A DNA stretch of 64,000 nucleotides from Sulfurisoma sp963709555. GTDB taxonomy: Bacteria > Pseudomonadota > Gammaproteobacteria > Burkholderiales > Rhodocyclaceae. The notes beneath the pieces were generated by a model. It had not been told where the DNA came from, searched no databases, and was given only the letters and a program-made list of their open reading frames with translations. Each line of letters opens with the position of its first letter. The first letter of the stretch is position 1. Positions 1 to 8,859 of this stretch are shown here, piece by piece. The translations under genes were made by a program, and so were the position numbers. Location: assembly GCA_963709555.1 (NCBI GenBank), contig CAVPWR010000008.1:930001-994000 (forward strand). Reading direction: 5' to 3'.

Positions 1-673
1 GCGAGTTGATGCCGATCACCTCGCCCTTCATGTTGAACAGGGGGCCACCCGAGTTGCCCGGGTTGATGGCGACATCGGTCTGGATGAAGGGAACGTAGTT
101 TTCCTGCGGCAGCGAGCGGCCCTTGGCGCTGACGATGCCGGCGGTGACGGTGTTCTCGAAGCCGAAGGGCGAACCGATGGCCGCCACCCACTCGCCGACG
201 CGCAGTCGCGTGGTGTCGCCGAGGCGGGCGACCGGCAGGCTACTCGCCTCGATCTTGATGAGCGCCACGTCGGTGCGCTTGTCGCTGCCGATCACCTTGG
301 CCTTGAATTCGCGCTTGTCGGTGAGCTTGACCACGACCTCGTCGGCGGAATCGACGACGTGGGCATTGGTGAGGATGTAGCCGTCGGCGCTGATGATGAA
401 GCCCGAGCCCAGCGACTTGTTCTCGAAATCACGCGGGACCTGCGGATGCCGCGGAATGAAACGCTTGAACATCTCGAAGGCGGGATCGTCCTCGTCGAAC
501 GGGAACTGCGGCAGGCCCATCCGGTTGCCGCGAACGATCTGCGTGGTACTGATGTTGACGACCACCGGCCCCTGCTTCTCGGCGAGGTCGGCGAAATCGG
601 GGAGCGTACTGCCCTGGGCGAAGGTCAGGCCGGCGAGGCAGAACAGCCAGAGGGATAGCAACAGGCGTTTCAT
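1..673 (-). CDS. mucD: MucD/DegP-type periplasmic serine protease (3' part beyond left edge)
   Basis: HtrA-family protease that removes misfolded envelope proteins and in this operon type acts in sigma-E control. Only about 224 N-terminal codons are in the window; the PDZ domains lie outside. A signal peptide is visible (residues 1-19, ending FAQ). The trypsin-like triad is complete: His105 in TNAHVVD, Asp135 in TDVALIKI, Ser208 in GNSGGPL. It starts 4 bases after the rseC stop, so it is the last gene of the rpoE-rseA-rseB-rseC-mucD operon. Family assignment is firm; mucD rather than degP is chosen from the operon position. Confidence 0.93.
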   Translation of the reverse strand, partial: MKRLLLSLWLFCLAGLTFAQGSTLPDFADLAEKQGPVVVNISTTQIVRGNRMGLPQFPFDEDDPAFEMFKRFIPRHPQVPRDFENKSLGSGFIISADGYILTNAHVVDSADEVVVKLTDKREFKAKVIGSDKRTDVALIKIEASSLPVARLGDTTRLRVGEWVAAIGSPFGFENTVTAGIVSAKGRSLPQENYVPFIQTDVAINPGNSGGPLFNMKGEVIGINS

Positions 674-677
674 TTTG

Positions 678-1136
678 TCAGGGTTCCTCGAAAAATCGTG
701 GTTGCAGACGAATGGCCTGCGATTGGAGCGCAATTTGCTGCCAGGGTTCCCGCTGTCGGGTGAGCCGGCGCAGCAGCAGCCAGCCGACGCCAAGGCCCAG
801 GACAAGTCCGCTCAGGGCGTGGCCGTCGCTCCCGCCCAGCCACATGCCGGCGGCCGCACCACCGATGCCCAGCGCCAGTGGCAACAAATAGGCGAGCAGC
901 GCTGCCTTGAGCACGCCGCCATCCGGCAGCGACACCGTGACCGCGTCGCCGGGACGGGCACCGACGGTGTTCAAAAGTCGGTGCTGGCGGGACGGTGCGG
1001 AAAGTCCGAGCAGGCCGCTGCCGCAGCCGCCCTGCGACTTGCAGTTGCCGCAGCCGCCGCCGGCGCCGATCTCGACCCAGGCATAGTCGCCCTCGACTCG
1101 GGTGACGACGCCGGCACTGAGATTGGCCTCGCTCAT
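678..1136 (-). CDS. rseC: RseC/MucC sigma-E regulatory membrane protein
   Basis: 152-residue inner-membrane protein of the RseC/MucC family, which modulates sigma-E activity and is linked to redox proteins in some bacteria. An N-terminal cysteine cluster (Cys29, Cys32, Cys38; CGNCKSQGGC) is followed by two membrane segments at about 79-100 and 108-123, the normal layout. The start ATG overlaps the rseB stop (ATGA). A copy of the 25-bp dispersed repeat (973-1000) lies inside the gene and encodes the stretch around residues 46-55, read antisense to the repeat core. Confidence 0.9.
   Translation of the reverse strand: MSEANLSAGVVTRVEGDYAWVEIGAGGGCGNCKSQGGCGSGLLGLSAPSRQHRLLNTVGARPGDAVTVSLPDGGVLKAALLAYLLPLALGIGGAAAGMWLGGSDGHALSGLVLGLGVGWLLLRRLTRQREPWQQIALQSQAIRLQPRFFEEP
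973..1000 (+). repeat. 25-bp dispersed repeat, copy 1
   Basis: AAAAGTCGGTGCTGGCG then GGACGGTG, inside rseC (antisense to it). One difference from the consensus core (T for C). Confidence 0.8.
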
Positions 1137-2110
1137 TTACGGCGCGCCTCGATGCCGTCGCCCAGGCGTTTCAACGTGACGTGCGGGACATCGCCCATGA
1201 CCACGACGAGGTACTCGCCGAGCAGTCGCTTGTAGACATTGACCGCGCCCATCTTGAAAAGCCCGGTCTCCGGCTGCGGGTCGGCGCTCGGGTCGATGAA
1301 AACCGATATGGCCGCCAGTCCGTCCGAAAACACCCAGTGCGTGCCGGGTAAAGCATCGGCACGTGCCTGGCGCTTCATGCCCGAAATCTTGCGAAAGCCC
1401 GGCAGCGTGGCGCGAAAATTCCAGACCCCCTCATCGGCCTTGGTGTCGGTGGCGCGCGACTGCTGCACACGCCAGTCGTGGGACTTCATCCGCGCCGCGG
1501 GCTTGATCGCCTCGCGGTCGATCGGTCCGCCGATGCGCAGTTCGGTGAAGGCGAAGGTTTCCAGCGCCTCGCCACGCTCGCCGATCAGGCTGGCCTTGAC
1601 CAGCAGGCCGGACTGGGCATCGACCCACCACTGATGCCCATAGCGCAGATCGTCGCGCGGCTCGATGAAGACGGACTGGGTATCGAGCCCCGCCACGCGC
1701 CCGGCCGCGCCCTTCTTCACCACGTAGTTTTCGCCGATGCCGCCGCCGAAGTTGACCGGCAGCAGCGCCGGGAAGCTACGCCGCGCCGGCCGCCGCTCGA
1801 CGATGATGGTACGGTGCTCCGGCAGGTAGCACTTGACCTCGTCGTTGATGCGCACGACCTCGCGCGGACTGCCGTCGAGCACCTCGATGCGCTCGGCCTC
1901 GCCGGCTGCGTCCACCAGGTGGGTGATGCGCGATGTTTCAGCGATGCTGCCGCTCTGATAGACGAAGGTGCCGGTGTAGTTAAGCTTCAGCGCTGCCTGG
2001 CTGGCGCGCTGCAGCCATTGCATGGCATCGCCCTGCGCCTGCGCCGTAAGCGAAGGGAGGAGGCAGAGCCCACCGACCAGCGCCACCCGAACGGCATGCG
2101 CCATGCTCAT
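1133..2110 (-). CDS. rseB: RseB/MucB periplasmic sigma-E regulator
   Basis: Periplasmic partner of the anti-sigma factor RseA; in the family it binds RseA and shields it from cleavage until lipoprotein or LPS signals arrive. 325 residues, with a signal peptide (residues 1-24, cut near AQAQG) and the conserved N-terminal LNYTGTFVYQSG segment. I chose the ATG at 2110 because it overlaps the rseA stop (ATGA) and gives a clean signal peptide; a longer upstream reading frame exists but runs through rseA. Confidence 0.92.
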   Translation of the reverse strand: MSMAHAVRVALVGGLCLLPSLTAQAQGDAMQWLQRASQAALKLNYTGTFVYQSGSIAETSRITHLVDAAGEAERIEVLDGSPREVVRINDEVKCYLPEHRTIIVERRPARRSFPALLPVNFGGGIGENYVVKKGAAGRVAGLDTQSVFIEPRDDLRYGHQWWVDAQSGLLVKASLIGERGEALETFAFTELRIGGPIDREAIKPAARMKSHDWRVQQSRATDTKADEGVWNFRATLPGFRKISGMKRQARADALPGTHWVFSDGLAAISVFIDPSADPQPETGLFKMGAVNVYKRLLGEYLVVVMGDVPHVTLKRLGDGIEARRK

Positions 2111-2652
2111 CGCCGCTCGACTCCATCGCCAGCCGAAACCGTACGGATATGCTGGGTGCCACCGAGAACCTGCGAGGCCGAAACGTGCGCCTGATGGGCG
2201 ACGAGATATTCCTGCATTTCGCGCCGTGCGGCCGGAGCAACCTGCGCAACGGATAAGACCGGGGGGGCGCCCGGGAGTTGTGCTGCCGGTGTCCGCGCCA
2301 GGTGGCCCGGGCCAGCCAGCCCCGGCGAAAGTTGCGGCGAGAAGGCAACCCAACCGACCACCGCCACGCCGGCGACCGAGGCGGCCAGCGCCAGCAGCGG
2401 CCGCTGCCAGGCCGCAGCATGTCGCGCGTGCTGGTGGGGCGCCAGCACCGTGACGTCGTGCTCCAATCCCGCCATCACGCGCGCCGTGAGGCCGGCGTCC
2501 AGTCTATCCTCGCGGCGGAGAGCAGCGCCGATGGTCTGGTATTCGTCCCAGGTCGTGCGCAAGCCGCCGTCGCTACGCAGCGCGGCAAATGCCGACTGCG
2601 CCTCGTGGGCCTCAAGCTCGCCGTCGAACAGCGCGGAAACTTCGCTTTTCAT
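2107..2652 (-). CDS. rseA: RseA/MucA anti-sigma-E factor
   Basis: Inner-membrane anti-sigma factor that holds sigma-E inactive. 181 residues. The N-terminal MKSEVSALFDGELE segment is the sigma-binding zinc-less anti-sigma domain of this family. One membrane helix follows at about 96-116 (LLALAASVAGVAVVGWV), then a periplasmic Ala/Pro-rich tail where RseB would bind. The start at 2652 is 2 bases after the rpoE stop; the stop overlaps rseB. Order and spacing fit a translationally coupled operon. Confidence 0.92.
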   Translation of the reverse strand: MKSEVSALFDGELEAHEAQSAFAALRSDGGLRTTWDEYQTIGAALRREDRLDAGLTARVMAGLEHDVTVLAPHQHARHAAAWQRPLLALAASVAGVAVVGWVAFSPQLSPGLAGPGHLARTPAAQLPGAPPVLSVAQVAPAARREMQEYLVAHQAHVSASQVLGGTQHIRTVSAGDGVERR

Positions 2653-2654
2653 GC

Positions 2655-3254
2655 TCACCACCTCCGGTCGGGCCCCGTATCCAGCAGGGGCCGCAGCTTC
2701 AGCGCGATTGCCTCGCGCGCCCTGAAAATCCTCGATCGCACCGTGCCGATCGGACAAGCCATCACTTCGGCGATCTCCTCGTAGGAGAGCCCGTCGATCT
2801 CGCGCAGGGTGATCGCCGTGCGCAATTCCTCGGGCAAGCCCTCCATCGCCTTGTTCACCGTCTCGGCGATCTGCTTCGACATCAGCACGCGCTCGGGCGT
2901 ATCGACATCGCGCAGCAGTTCGCCGCCCTCATAGTTCTCCGCCTCCTCGCTGTCGACCTCGGTGCTCGTCGGCGCCCGCCGGCGATGGGCGACCAGCCAG
3001 TTCTTGGCGGTGTTGACGCCGATGCGGTAGAGCCAGGTATAGAACGCACTCTCGCCGCGAAAGTTCGGCAGCGCACGGTAAGCCTTGATGAAGGCCTCCT
3101 GCGCCACGTCCTCCGCTTCGTGCGGGTCGCGCACCAGCCGCGATACCAGACGCAACAGCTTGCGCTGGTACTTGGCGACGAGCAGCCCATAAGCCTGCTT
3201 GTCGCCGGCTTGCACGCGCTCGACCAGCAACTGATCCGCTTCGCGTTCTCCCAT
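2655..3254 (-). CDS. rpoE: RNA polymerase sigma-E factor (AlgU/RpoE)
   Basis: 199-residue ECF sigma factor for envelope stress. Region 2 is seen as DPHEAEDVAQEAFIKAYRAL (about residues 44-63) and region 4 as the C-terminal helix-turn-helix GLSYEEIAEVMACPIGTVRSR. The ATG at 3254 gives the standard length and N-terminus (MGEREADQLL). First gene of the rpoE-rseABC-mucD operon; a sigma-E-like promoter lies about 130 bases upstream, consistent with autoregulation known in this family. Confidence 0.95.
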   Translation of the reverse strand: MGEREADQLLVERVQAGDKQAYGLLVAKYQRKLLRLVSRLVRDPHEAEDVAQEAFIKAYRALPNFRGESAFYTWLYRIGVNTAKNWLVAHRRRAPTSTEVDSEEAENYEGGELLRDVDTPERVLMSKQIAETVNKAMEGLPEELRTAITLREIDGLSYEEIAEVMACPIGTVRSRIFRAREAIALKLRPLLDTGPDRRW

Positions 3255-3380
3255 CGGCGGGCTATGTCCCTGTGCAGGTGGTTCCTGTTCTTCTGAGTAT
3301 GCGGCTCGCTGCAAGCAAGCCGATTTCAGTATACCCGATGCCTGCACCCGGCATCTCCGCACCACGGTGTCATCTGGCGG

Positions 3381-3410
3381 TACTGACAGGCTTGCCGCGG
3401 GTTTAGTTCC
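3381..3410 (-). promoter_or_regulatory. Candidate sigma-E-dependent promoter of rpoE
   Basis: On the minus strand GGAACTA (3404-3410) and TCAGTA (3381-3386) are separated by 17 bases, close to the sigma-E/AlgU pattern GAACTT-N16/17-TCtgA. It points at rpoE, about 127 bases downstream. Autoregulation is the rule for rpoE; the match is seen, the use is inferred. Confidence 0.55.
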
Positions 3411-3435
3411 CGGCCCGTGATATATTCGATCGCAG

Positions 3436-3516
3436 CATGAACGAACACCCCCTCCCCCCAACCCCCGCCCGGGCGGGGGTGACGCTGGTTCAGCCGCTGC
3501 GCGGCTTCCGGTTTGT
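3436..3516. repeat. GC-rich nested palindromic block between rpoE and nadB
   Basis: A perfect 20-base palindrome (3461-3480, ACCCCCGCCCGGGCGGGGGT) is followed by a 6-bp hairpin (3492-3506, AGCCGC-TGC-GCGGCT). TGAACGAA and TTTGTTCA near the two ends form an outer 7/8 inverted repeat. It looks like a REP/MITE-like extragenic palindrome, not a terminator (no T run). No other copy was found in the window. Confidence 0.5.
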
Positions 3517-3555
3517 TCACTCGCCGCCTCCTTGTGACGGCCCGGCGGAGGCGAC

Positions 3556-5136
3556 ATGACGGATTACCTGCGTCAATTCGATGTTCTCGTCATCGGCAGC
3601 GGACTCGCCGGCCAGACGCTGGCCCTGCGCCTGGCCGACACCCACCAAGTCGCACTGGTCACCAAGCGCGCCCTCGACGACACTGCAACGGCATGGGCGC
3701 AGGGCGGCATTGCCGGCGTACTCGACAGTGCCGATTCCATCGAAGCCCACATCCAGGACACCTACACCGCCGGCGGCGGTCTCTGCGATCCGGCGGCGAC
3801 GCGCTTCGTCGTCGAGCACAGCCATGAGGCCATCGACTGGCTGATCGACCAGGGCGTGCCCTTCACCCGCGACAACTCGGCCTTCGGCTTCCACCTGACG
3901 CGTGAAGGCGGCCATAGCCACCGCCGCATCATCCACGCCGCCGACGCCACCGGAGCGGCGGTGCAGGAAACCCTGACCGGCAAGGTCCGCGCGCATCCGA
4001 ACATCACCATACTCGAGCGCCACATCGTCGTCGACCTCATCACCGGCGCCAAGCTGGGACTGGCGCGCGACCGCTGCTGGGGGGGCTATATCCTCGACAT
4101 CGACGCCGAACGGGTATTCACGCTCGGCGCCACGCATACCGTGCTCGCCACCGGCGGCGCCGGCAAGGTCTATATCTATACGACCAATCCCGACACCGCC
4201 ACCGGCGACGGCATCGCCATGGCCTGGCGCGCCGGATGCCGGGTGGCCAACATGGAGTTCATCCAGTTCCACCCGACCTGCCTCTACCACCCGCACGCCA
4301 AGTCCTTCCTCATCACCGAGGCGATGCGCGGCGAGGGCGGCATCCTGCGCCTGCCCGACGGGCACCGTTTCATGCCCGACCACGACCCCCGCGCCGAACT
4401 GGCGCCGCGCGACGTCGTCGCCCGCACCATCGACTACGAGATGAAGCGCCATGGCGTCGACTGCGTCTTCCTCGACATGACACACAAGGGCGAAGGATTC
4501 TTGCGCACCCATTTCCCCAACATCCACGCCCGCTGCCGCGAACTGGGCATCGACATCGCGCACGAGCCGATTCCGGTGGTGCCGGCAGCGCATTACACCT
4601 GCGGCGGCGTCGTGGTCGATCTCGACGCCCGCACCGACCTGCCGGGCCTCTATGCCATCGGTGAAACGGCTTGCACCGGCCTGCATGGCGCCAACCGCCT
4701 GGCCAGCAATTCGCTGCTCGAGTGCGTGGTCTTCGCCGATGCTGCCGCCCGCCATATCCGCGGCGAGAAACCGGCGAAGGTGCCGAAGCTGCCGCAGTGG
4801 GATGAAAGCCGCGTCACCGACGCCGACGAGGAAATCGTCATCTCGCACAACTGGGACGAACTGCGCCGCTTCATGTGGGACTATGTCGGCATCGTCCGCA
4901 CCAACAAGCGGCTGGAACGGGCGCTGCACCGGATCAAGCTGCTCGAGCGCGAGATCGACGACTACTACGCCAACTTCCGCGTCAGCAACGACCTGATCGA
5001 ACTGCGCAACCTCGTGCTCACCGCGCACCTGATCATTCGCAGCGCGCAGCGCCGCAAGGAAAGCCGCGGCCTGCACTTCAGCCGTGACTATCCGGCAACG
5101 CTGCCCCAGGCGCGCGACACCGTGCTGCGTCCCTGA
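3556..5136 (+). CDS. nadB: L-aspartate oxidase
   Basis: Flavoprotein that oxidises L-aspartate to iminoaspartate, first step of NAD synthesis. 526 residues. The FAD Rossmann motif GSGLAG is at residues 14-19; the substrate/flavin segments EFIQFHPT, RGEGG and the C-terminal GANRLASNSLLE are all present. A good ribosome site (GGAGG) precedes the ATG. No nadA or nadC is next to it. Length and motifs are normal; no frameshift. Confidence 0.96.
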   Translation: MTDYLRQFDVLVIGSGLAGQTLALRLADTHQVALVTKRALDDTATAWAQGGIAGVLDSADSIEAHIQDTYTAGGGLCDPAATRFVVEHSHEAIDWLIDQGVPFTRDNSAFGFHLTREGGHSHRRIIHAADATGAAVQETLTGKVRAHPNITILERHIVVDLITGAKLGLARDRCWGGYILDIDAERVFTLGATHTVLATGGAGKVYIYTTNPDTATGDGIAMAWRAGCRVANMEFIQFHPTCLYHPHAKSFLITEAMRGEGGILRLPDGHRFMPDHDPRAELAPRDVVARTIDYEMKRHGVDCVFLDMTHKGEGFLRTHFPNIHARCRELGIDIAHEPIPVVPAAHYTCGGVVVDLDARTDLPGLYAIGETACTGLHGANRLASNSLLECVVFADAAARHIRGEKPAKVPKLPQWDESRVTDADEEIVISHNWDELRRFMWDYVGIVRTNKRLERALHRIKLLEREIDDYYANFRVSNDLIELRNLVLTAHLIIRSAQRRKESRGLHFSRDYPATLPQARDTVLRP

Positions 5137-5139
5137 AGC

Positions 5140-6102
5140 TCAGCCCTGCCCCGCGCCGACCCAGAAGTCGGTGTCCATCGCGAGGAACTCCTCGTAGGGA
5201 ATGTAGTGCGAGCCGTCGCACGAGAAGGTCACGCCGACGATGCCGTTGAAGATATTGACCGTGCCCGAGCGCAGGTAAAACATCTCGTCCATCAGGCGCA
5301 GGGCGCGGAAGTTGTCGAGCACCTCGCGCAGGCGCTCCTGCGGGATCAGTGCGTCGGCCGGATAGGCCTGGCGCGGGTAGGCGAGGCAGGTATCTGGATC
5401 GATCAGGGCACCGATGTCGAGCAGGCGGTAGCGATAGGGGTCGCTGAACAGCCAGATGACGGCGCGGCTGCTCGAAAAGTGCAGCATCACGTGAAAGACG
5501 CCATGGTAGAGCATGAGTTCCGCCACCACGCCGAGCACGGTGTCGAGCTGGCGATCCATGTCGCTGTCGCTACGATTCTGGTGGAACACCGTACCGCGGA
5601 TCGACGGGTCGCCCTTGATCTGCCGCCAGTGGCGCGGCTCGACATAGAGCGTGCGCGTCAGCGGCAGATCGCGCAATCCGAAATAGGCGCCGATATAACC
5701 GAGCACCACGCCAGCGTCGTCGCGTACGAGCTGCAGCGCGGTCAGCGATGGCCGGCGCTCCTTGAGGCTGATGTAAGCTTCGGAAAGCAGCAGCGCTGCA
5801 CCCGGTGCGACGCCCCGCACATAGGGCCGACCCGAACGGTCGCGACCGTAGCCGGCGAGCAAGCCGCCGTGCGCCACGTTGTCGCTGATCTGTACGAAAC
5901 GGCTGTCGACGACGTAGAGGTGCTTGCAGTAAGGGAGCTTTTCCAGCGCCTCGGCCAGTATCCGGTTGAGCGCCTGCCGATCACCCCAGACCCGCGCGCA
6001 GTCCTCCGCCAGCAGCCGCATCGGCTCGTGCAGCAGTTCCATCAGCGACTTGCGCTGTTGGACGATGCTGTCCTGCAGGGTGTCTTCGGGGGGCCCGCTC
6101 AT
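5140..6102 (-). CDS. PDC/Cache-like sensor-domain protein, soluble
   Basis: About 320 residues, no signal peptide or membrane helix. The first half (residues about 45-165) resembles a PDC/Cache ligand-binding domain: YVVDSRFVQISDNV, then GRDRSGRPYV, then GYIGAYFGLRDLPL. The second half carries a long helical segment and a conserved-looking C-terminus (CDGSHYIPYEEFLAMD). Such stand-alone PDC-like proteins occur in betaproteobacteria with no firm function. Start taken as ATG 6102; a TTG three codons upstream is possible. It is convergent with nadB (3 bases apart). Sensor role is inference. Confidence 0.6.
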   Translation of the reverse strand: MSGPPEDTLQDSIVQQRKSLMELLHEPMRLLAEDCARVWGDRQALNRILAEALEKLPYCKHLYVVDSRFVQISDNVAHGGLLAGYGRDRSGRPYVRGVAPGAALLLSEAYISLKERRPSLTALQLVRDDAGVVLGYIGAYFGLRDLPLTRTLYVEPRHWRQIKGDPSIRGTVFHQNRSDSDMDRQLDTVLGVVAELMLYHGVFHVMLHFSSSRAVIWLFSDPYRYRLLDIGALIDPDTCLAYPRQAYPADALIPQERLREVLDNFRALRLMDEMFYLRSGTVNIFNGIVGVTFSCDGSHYIPYEEFLAMDTDFWVGAGQG

Positions 6103-6112
6103 TTCGCGCAAT

Positions 6113-6535
6113 CTAGGATGACGCGGTCTGCCATTTCAACCACAGGCGCAACAGGCGGTGAGCGTGGTACCCGGTGGCGTCTGTCGGCAGGGCCAGTGCC
6201 AGGGTGCGGCTGCTCCCACCCCGCCGCAGCAGGAGGACGATCAGCCCGGATAGAACCGCCGTTTGCGGCAGGACGGTCGCCGGCTCGCGCGCGCCGACTT
6301 TTGTCTCGATTTCCAGTTCGCCAGTCTTGCCCAGATGCAGGACGGCCACTGCGGGATGGCGGAAGCGCCGCAGGCAGTACAGCGCCGACGCGACAATGCC
6401 GACGGCGAGCAGCGTCGTGTAGGGTGGATCAAGTGAGATGGACCACGCCACGGCCAGCGCGGCAAGGTGCGCCAACGCAAGCAGCAGCGCCAATCGGCGC
6501 GATGGCCGCAGTGGAATCGTCACGGGCAGAGGCAC
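6113..6535 (-). CDS. YgfX/CptA-like small inner-membrane protein
   Basis: 140 residues with two adjacent N-terminal membrane segments (about 14-32 and 40-54), then a soluble basic domain ending LRLWLKWQ. This matches the layout of the YgfX (CptA, PF07254) family, described in E. coli as a membrane protein partnered with SdhE/CptB. No sdhE-like gene is nearby. Starts with GTG. It lies 12 bases after the fabF stop in the same direction and may be the operon's tail. Family call from size, topology and location. Confidence 0.6.
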   Translation of the reverse strand: MPLPVTIPLRPSRRLALLLALAHLAALAVAWSISLDPPYTTLLAVGIVASALYCLRRFRHPAVAVLHLGKTGELEIETKVGAREPATVLPQTAVLSGLIVLLLRRGGSSRTLALALPTDATGYHAHRLLRLWLKWQTASS

Positions 6536-6547
6536 TGCCCCGCCTCG

Positions 6548-7780
6548 TCAGCTCCGCCGGAACACCAGCGTGCCGTTGGTGCCGCCGAAGCCGAAGTTGT
6601 TCTTGACGGCGACGTCGATCTTCATCTGCCGCGCCGTGTTGGCGCAGTAGTCGAGATCGCACTCCGGATCCTGCTCGAAGATGTTGATCGTCGGCGGCGA
6701 CACCTGGTGGTGGATGGCCAGAACGGTCAGCGCCGATTCGAGGCCGCCGGCGCCGCCCAGCAGGTGGCCGGTCATGGACTTGGTCGAATTCACGACCAGT
6801 TTCTTCGCGGCATCGCCCAGGGCCAGCTTGATGGCCTCGGTTTCGTTCTTGTCGCCCAGCGGCGTCGAGGTGCCGTGGGCGTTGATGTACTGCACCGCGT
6901 CGGCGTTGATGCCGGCGTCCTTCAGTGCGTTCTGCATGCTGCGGCAGGGGCCGTCGGTGCTCGGCGCCGTCATGTGATAGGCGTCGCCGCTCATGCCGAA
7001 GCCGGAAAGCTCGGCATAGATGCGGGCGCCGCGCTGCTTCGCATGTTCGTATTCCTCCAGCACCAGAACGCCGGCGCCCTCGCCGAGCACGAAGCCGTCG
7101 CGGCCGGTGTCCCACGGACGGCTGGCCGTCGCCGGATCGTCGTTGCGCGTGGACAGTGCCTGCGCCGAGGCGAAGCCGCCGACGGCCAGCGGCGTCACCG
7201 TCGATTCGGCGCCGCCGCAGACCATCACGTCGGCATCGCCGTACTGGATGGTGCGGAAACCCAGACCGATGGCGTGCAGGCCCGTCGTGCAGGCTGTCAC
7301 CACGGCAAGGTTGGGACCTTTGAGGCCGAACATGATCGAAAGGTTGCCCGAGATCATGTTGATGATGGTGCCCGGAATGAAGAAGGGCGAAATCTTGCGC
7401 GGCCCGGACGCGAGGTAATCGTCGTGGGTCTCCTCGATCATCGGCAGGCCGCCGATGCCGGAACCGATATTGACGCCGATGCGCTCGGCGTTCTCGGGAG
7501 TGACGGTCAGGCCGGAATCCTTGATGGCCTGGATGCCGGCGGCCATGCCGTAATGGATGAAGACATCCATCCGGCGGGCCTCCTTGGCCGAGAGATAGGT
7601 CGTAATGTCGAAACCCTTGACCTCGCCGGCGATGCGCGCCTTGAAGGCGGCAGGGTCGAAGCGGGTGATAGGACCGATGCCGCTCTTGCCAGCGACGATG
7701 TTGTCCCAGGTTTCGGCTACGGTATTGCCGACCGGGGAAATGATCCCGAGGCCGGTGATGACGACTCTACGGCGCGACAA
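6548..7780 (-). CDS. fabF: Beta-ketoacyl-ACP synthase II
   Basis: Condensing enzyme that elongates acyl-ACP with malonyl-ACP, cytoplasmic. 410 residues, normal length. The Cys-His-His triad is complete: Cys in VTACTTGLHA, His in NAHGTST, His in KSMTGHLLGGAG. The C-terminal glycine-rich NFGFGGTNG is intact. It follows acpP by 25 bases, the usual acpP-fabF pairing. Confidence 0.97.
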   Translation of the reverse strand: MSRRRVVITGLGIISPVGNTVAETWDNIVAGKSGIGPITRFDPAAFKARIAGEVKGFDITTYLSAKEARRMDVFIHYGMAAGIQAIKDSGLTVTPENAERIGVNIGSGIGGLPMIEETHDDYLASGPRKISPFFIPGTIINMISGNLSIMFGLKGPNLAVVTACTTGLHAIGLGFRTIQYGDADVMVCGGAESTVTPLAVGGFASAQALSTRNDDPATASRPWDTGRDGFVLGEGAGVLVLEEYEHAKQRGARIYAELSGFGMSGDAYHMTAPSTDGPCRSMQNALKDAGINADAVQYINAHGTSTPLGDKNETEAIKLALGDAAKKLVVNSTKSMTGHLLGGAGGLESALTVLAIHHQVSPPTINIFEQDPECDLDYCANTARQMKIDVAVKNNFGFGGTNGTLVFRRS

Positions 7781-7805
7781 GGTGCACTCCCAGGCGGTTT
7801 GGAGA

Positions 7806-8042
7806 TTACTTCAGGTGAGCGTTGACGTAGTCGATGGCCTGCTGAACGCTGGTGATCTTCTCGGCTTCCTCGTCAGGAATCTCGCACTCGAATTCCTCCT
7901 CGAGGGCCATCACCAGTTCGACCGTATCCAGCGAATCCGCGCCCAGATCGTCGACGAAGGACGAGTCGTTCTTGATGTCGGCTTCATTGACGCCCAGTTG
8001 TTCGGCGACGATCTTCTTGACGCGTTGTTCGAGGTTCTCCAT
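7806..8042 (-). CDS. acpP: Acyl carrier protein
   Basis: 78-residue acidic carrier protein. The phosphopantetheine attachment serine is Ser37 in the canonical DDLGADSLDTVELV. The start at ATG 8042 gives the family N-terminus MENLEQRVKKIVAEQLG. It carries the growing acyl chain for the surrounding Fab enzymes. 71 bases separate it from fabG, as often seen, allowing separate high-level expression. Confidence 0.97.
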   Translation of the reverse strand: MENLEQRVKKIVAEQLGVNEADIKNDSSFVDDLGADSLDTVELVMALEEEFECEIPDEEAEKITSVQQAIDYVNAHLK

Positions 8043-8113
8043 TGCCTGCTCCTGTGGTGAGAAAAACTGCTGCATTCTACCAAAATCGGCGCACCCACAC
8101 GGTTGCGCCGAGA

Positions 8114-8856
8114 TCAGCTCATATACATTCCGCCGTTGACATGCAGCGTCGTGCCGGTGATGTAACCGGCGCGCGAACTGGCGAGGAAAGCCACGGCGGC
8201 GGCGATGTCGTCGGGTTGGCCGGCGCGGCCTGCCGGGATGCGCGACAGCAGTCCGTTGCGCACTGCCTCCGGCATTTCCTTGGTCATGTCGGTATCGATG
8301 AAGCCGGGCGCGATGCAATTGACCGTGATGTTGCGACTGCCCAGTTCCTGGGCCAGCGAACGCGTCAGGCCCTCGACGCCGGCCTTGGCCGCACAGTAGT
8401 TGGCCTGTCCCGGGTTGCCCGAACTGGCCACCACCGAAGTGATGTTGATGATGCGGCCGGTGCGCGCCTTCATCATCGGCGCGCATGACCAGCCTGGACA
8501 GGCGGAACACCGCCTTGAGGTTGGTGTCGATGACGGCATCCCATTCCTCGTCCTTCATGCGCATGGCGAGGTTGTCGCGGGTGATGCCGGCGTTGTTGAC
8601 CAGCACCGAGACCGCGCCGAACTTTTTCTCGATCTCGCCGAGCAGCGCCTCGCAGGATGCGGCGTCGGTGACATTGAGCACCGCGCCCATGCCGGCGACA
8701 TTGACCGCTTCCAAGCGCCTTCTGGATATCCGCGGCGCCGGCTTCCGACGTCGCCGTGCCGATCACCGTGGCGCCCTGGGCGCCGAGTTCCAGCGCGATG
8801 GCGCGGCCGATGCCGCGCGAGGCGCCGGTGACCAGCGCAATCTGTCCCTTGAGCAT
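8114..8856 (-). CDS. fabG: 3-oxoacyl-ACP reductase (two frameshifts in this sequence)
   Basis: NADPH-dependent reductase of the short-chain dehydrogenase family, first reduction in fatty-acid elongation. Motifs are split over three frames: TGASRGIGRA (N-terminus), NNAGITRDN (middle), then the active-site Ser and YCAAK and the C-terminal GGMYMS. Breaks are near 8713 (one extra base in a GCGCTTGG context) and near 8480. Removing both gives 246 residues, the family length. As fabG is essential, sequence error is the likely cause. Between fabD and acpP as usual. Confidence 0.9.
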
Positions 8857-8859
8857 CGC

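Noticed and set aside
2111..2353. Extended upstream start for rseB.
   Set aside because: Would run through rseA in another frame; ATG 2110 gives a proper signal peptide and ATGA coupling.
3517..5076. 519-codon frame antisense to nadB, and similar long frames antisense to the ABC-F gene (20739-22604) and SulP gene (22944-25235).
   Set aside because: Typical shadows of high-GC genes; low-complexity Asp/Gly/Ala/His composition and no family resemblance.
6283..6306. Possible ninth copy of the 25-bp repeat (minus strand AAAAGTCGGCGC, then divergent) in the YgfX-like gene.
   Set aside because: Only the first 12 bases match; the GCTGGCG part is absent. May be a degenerate copy or chance.
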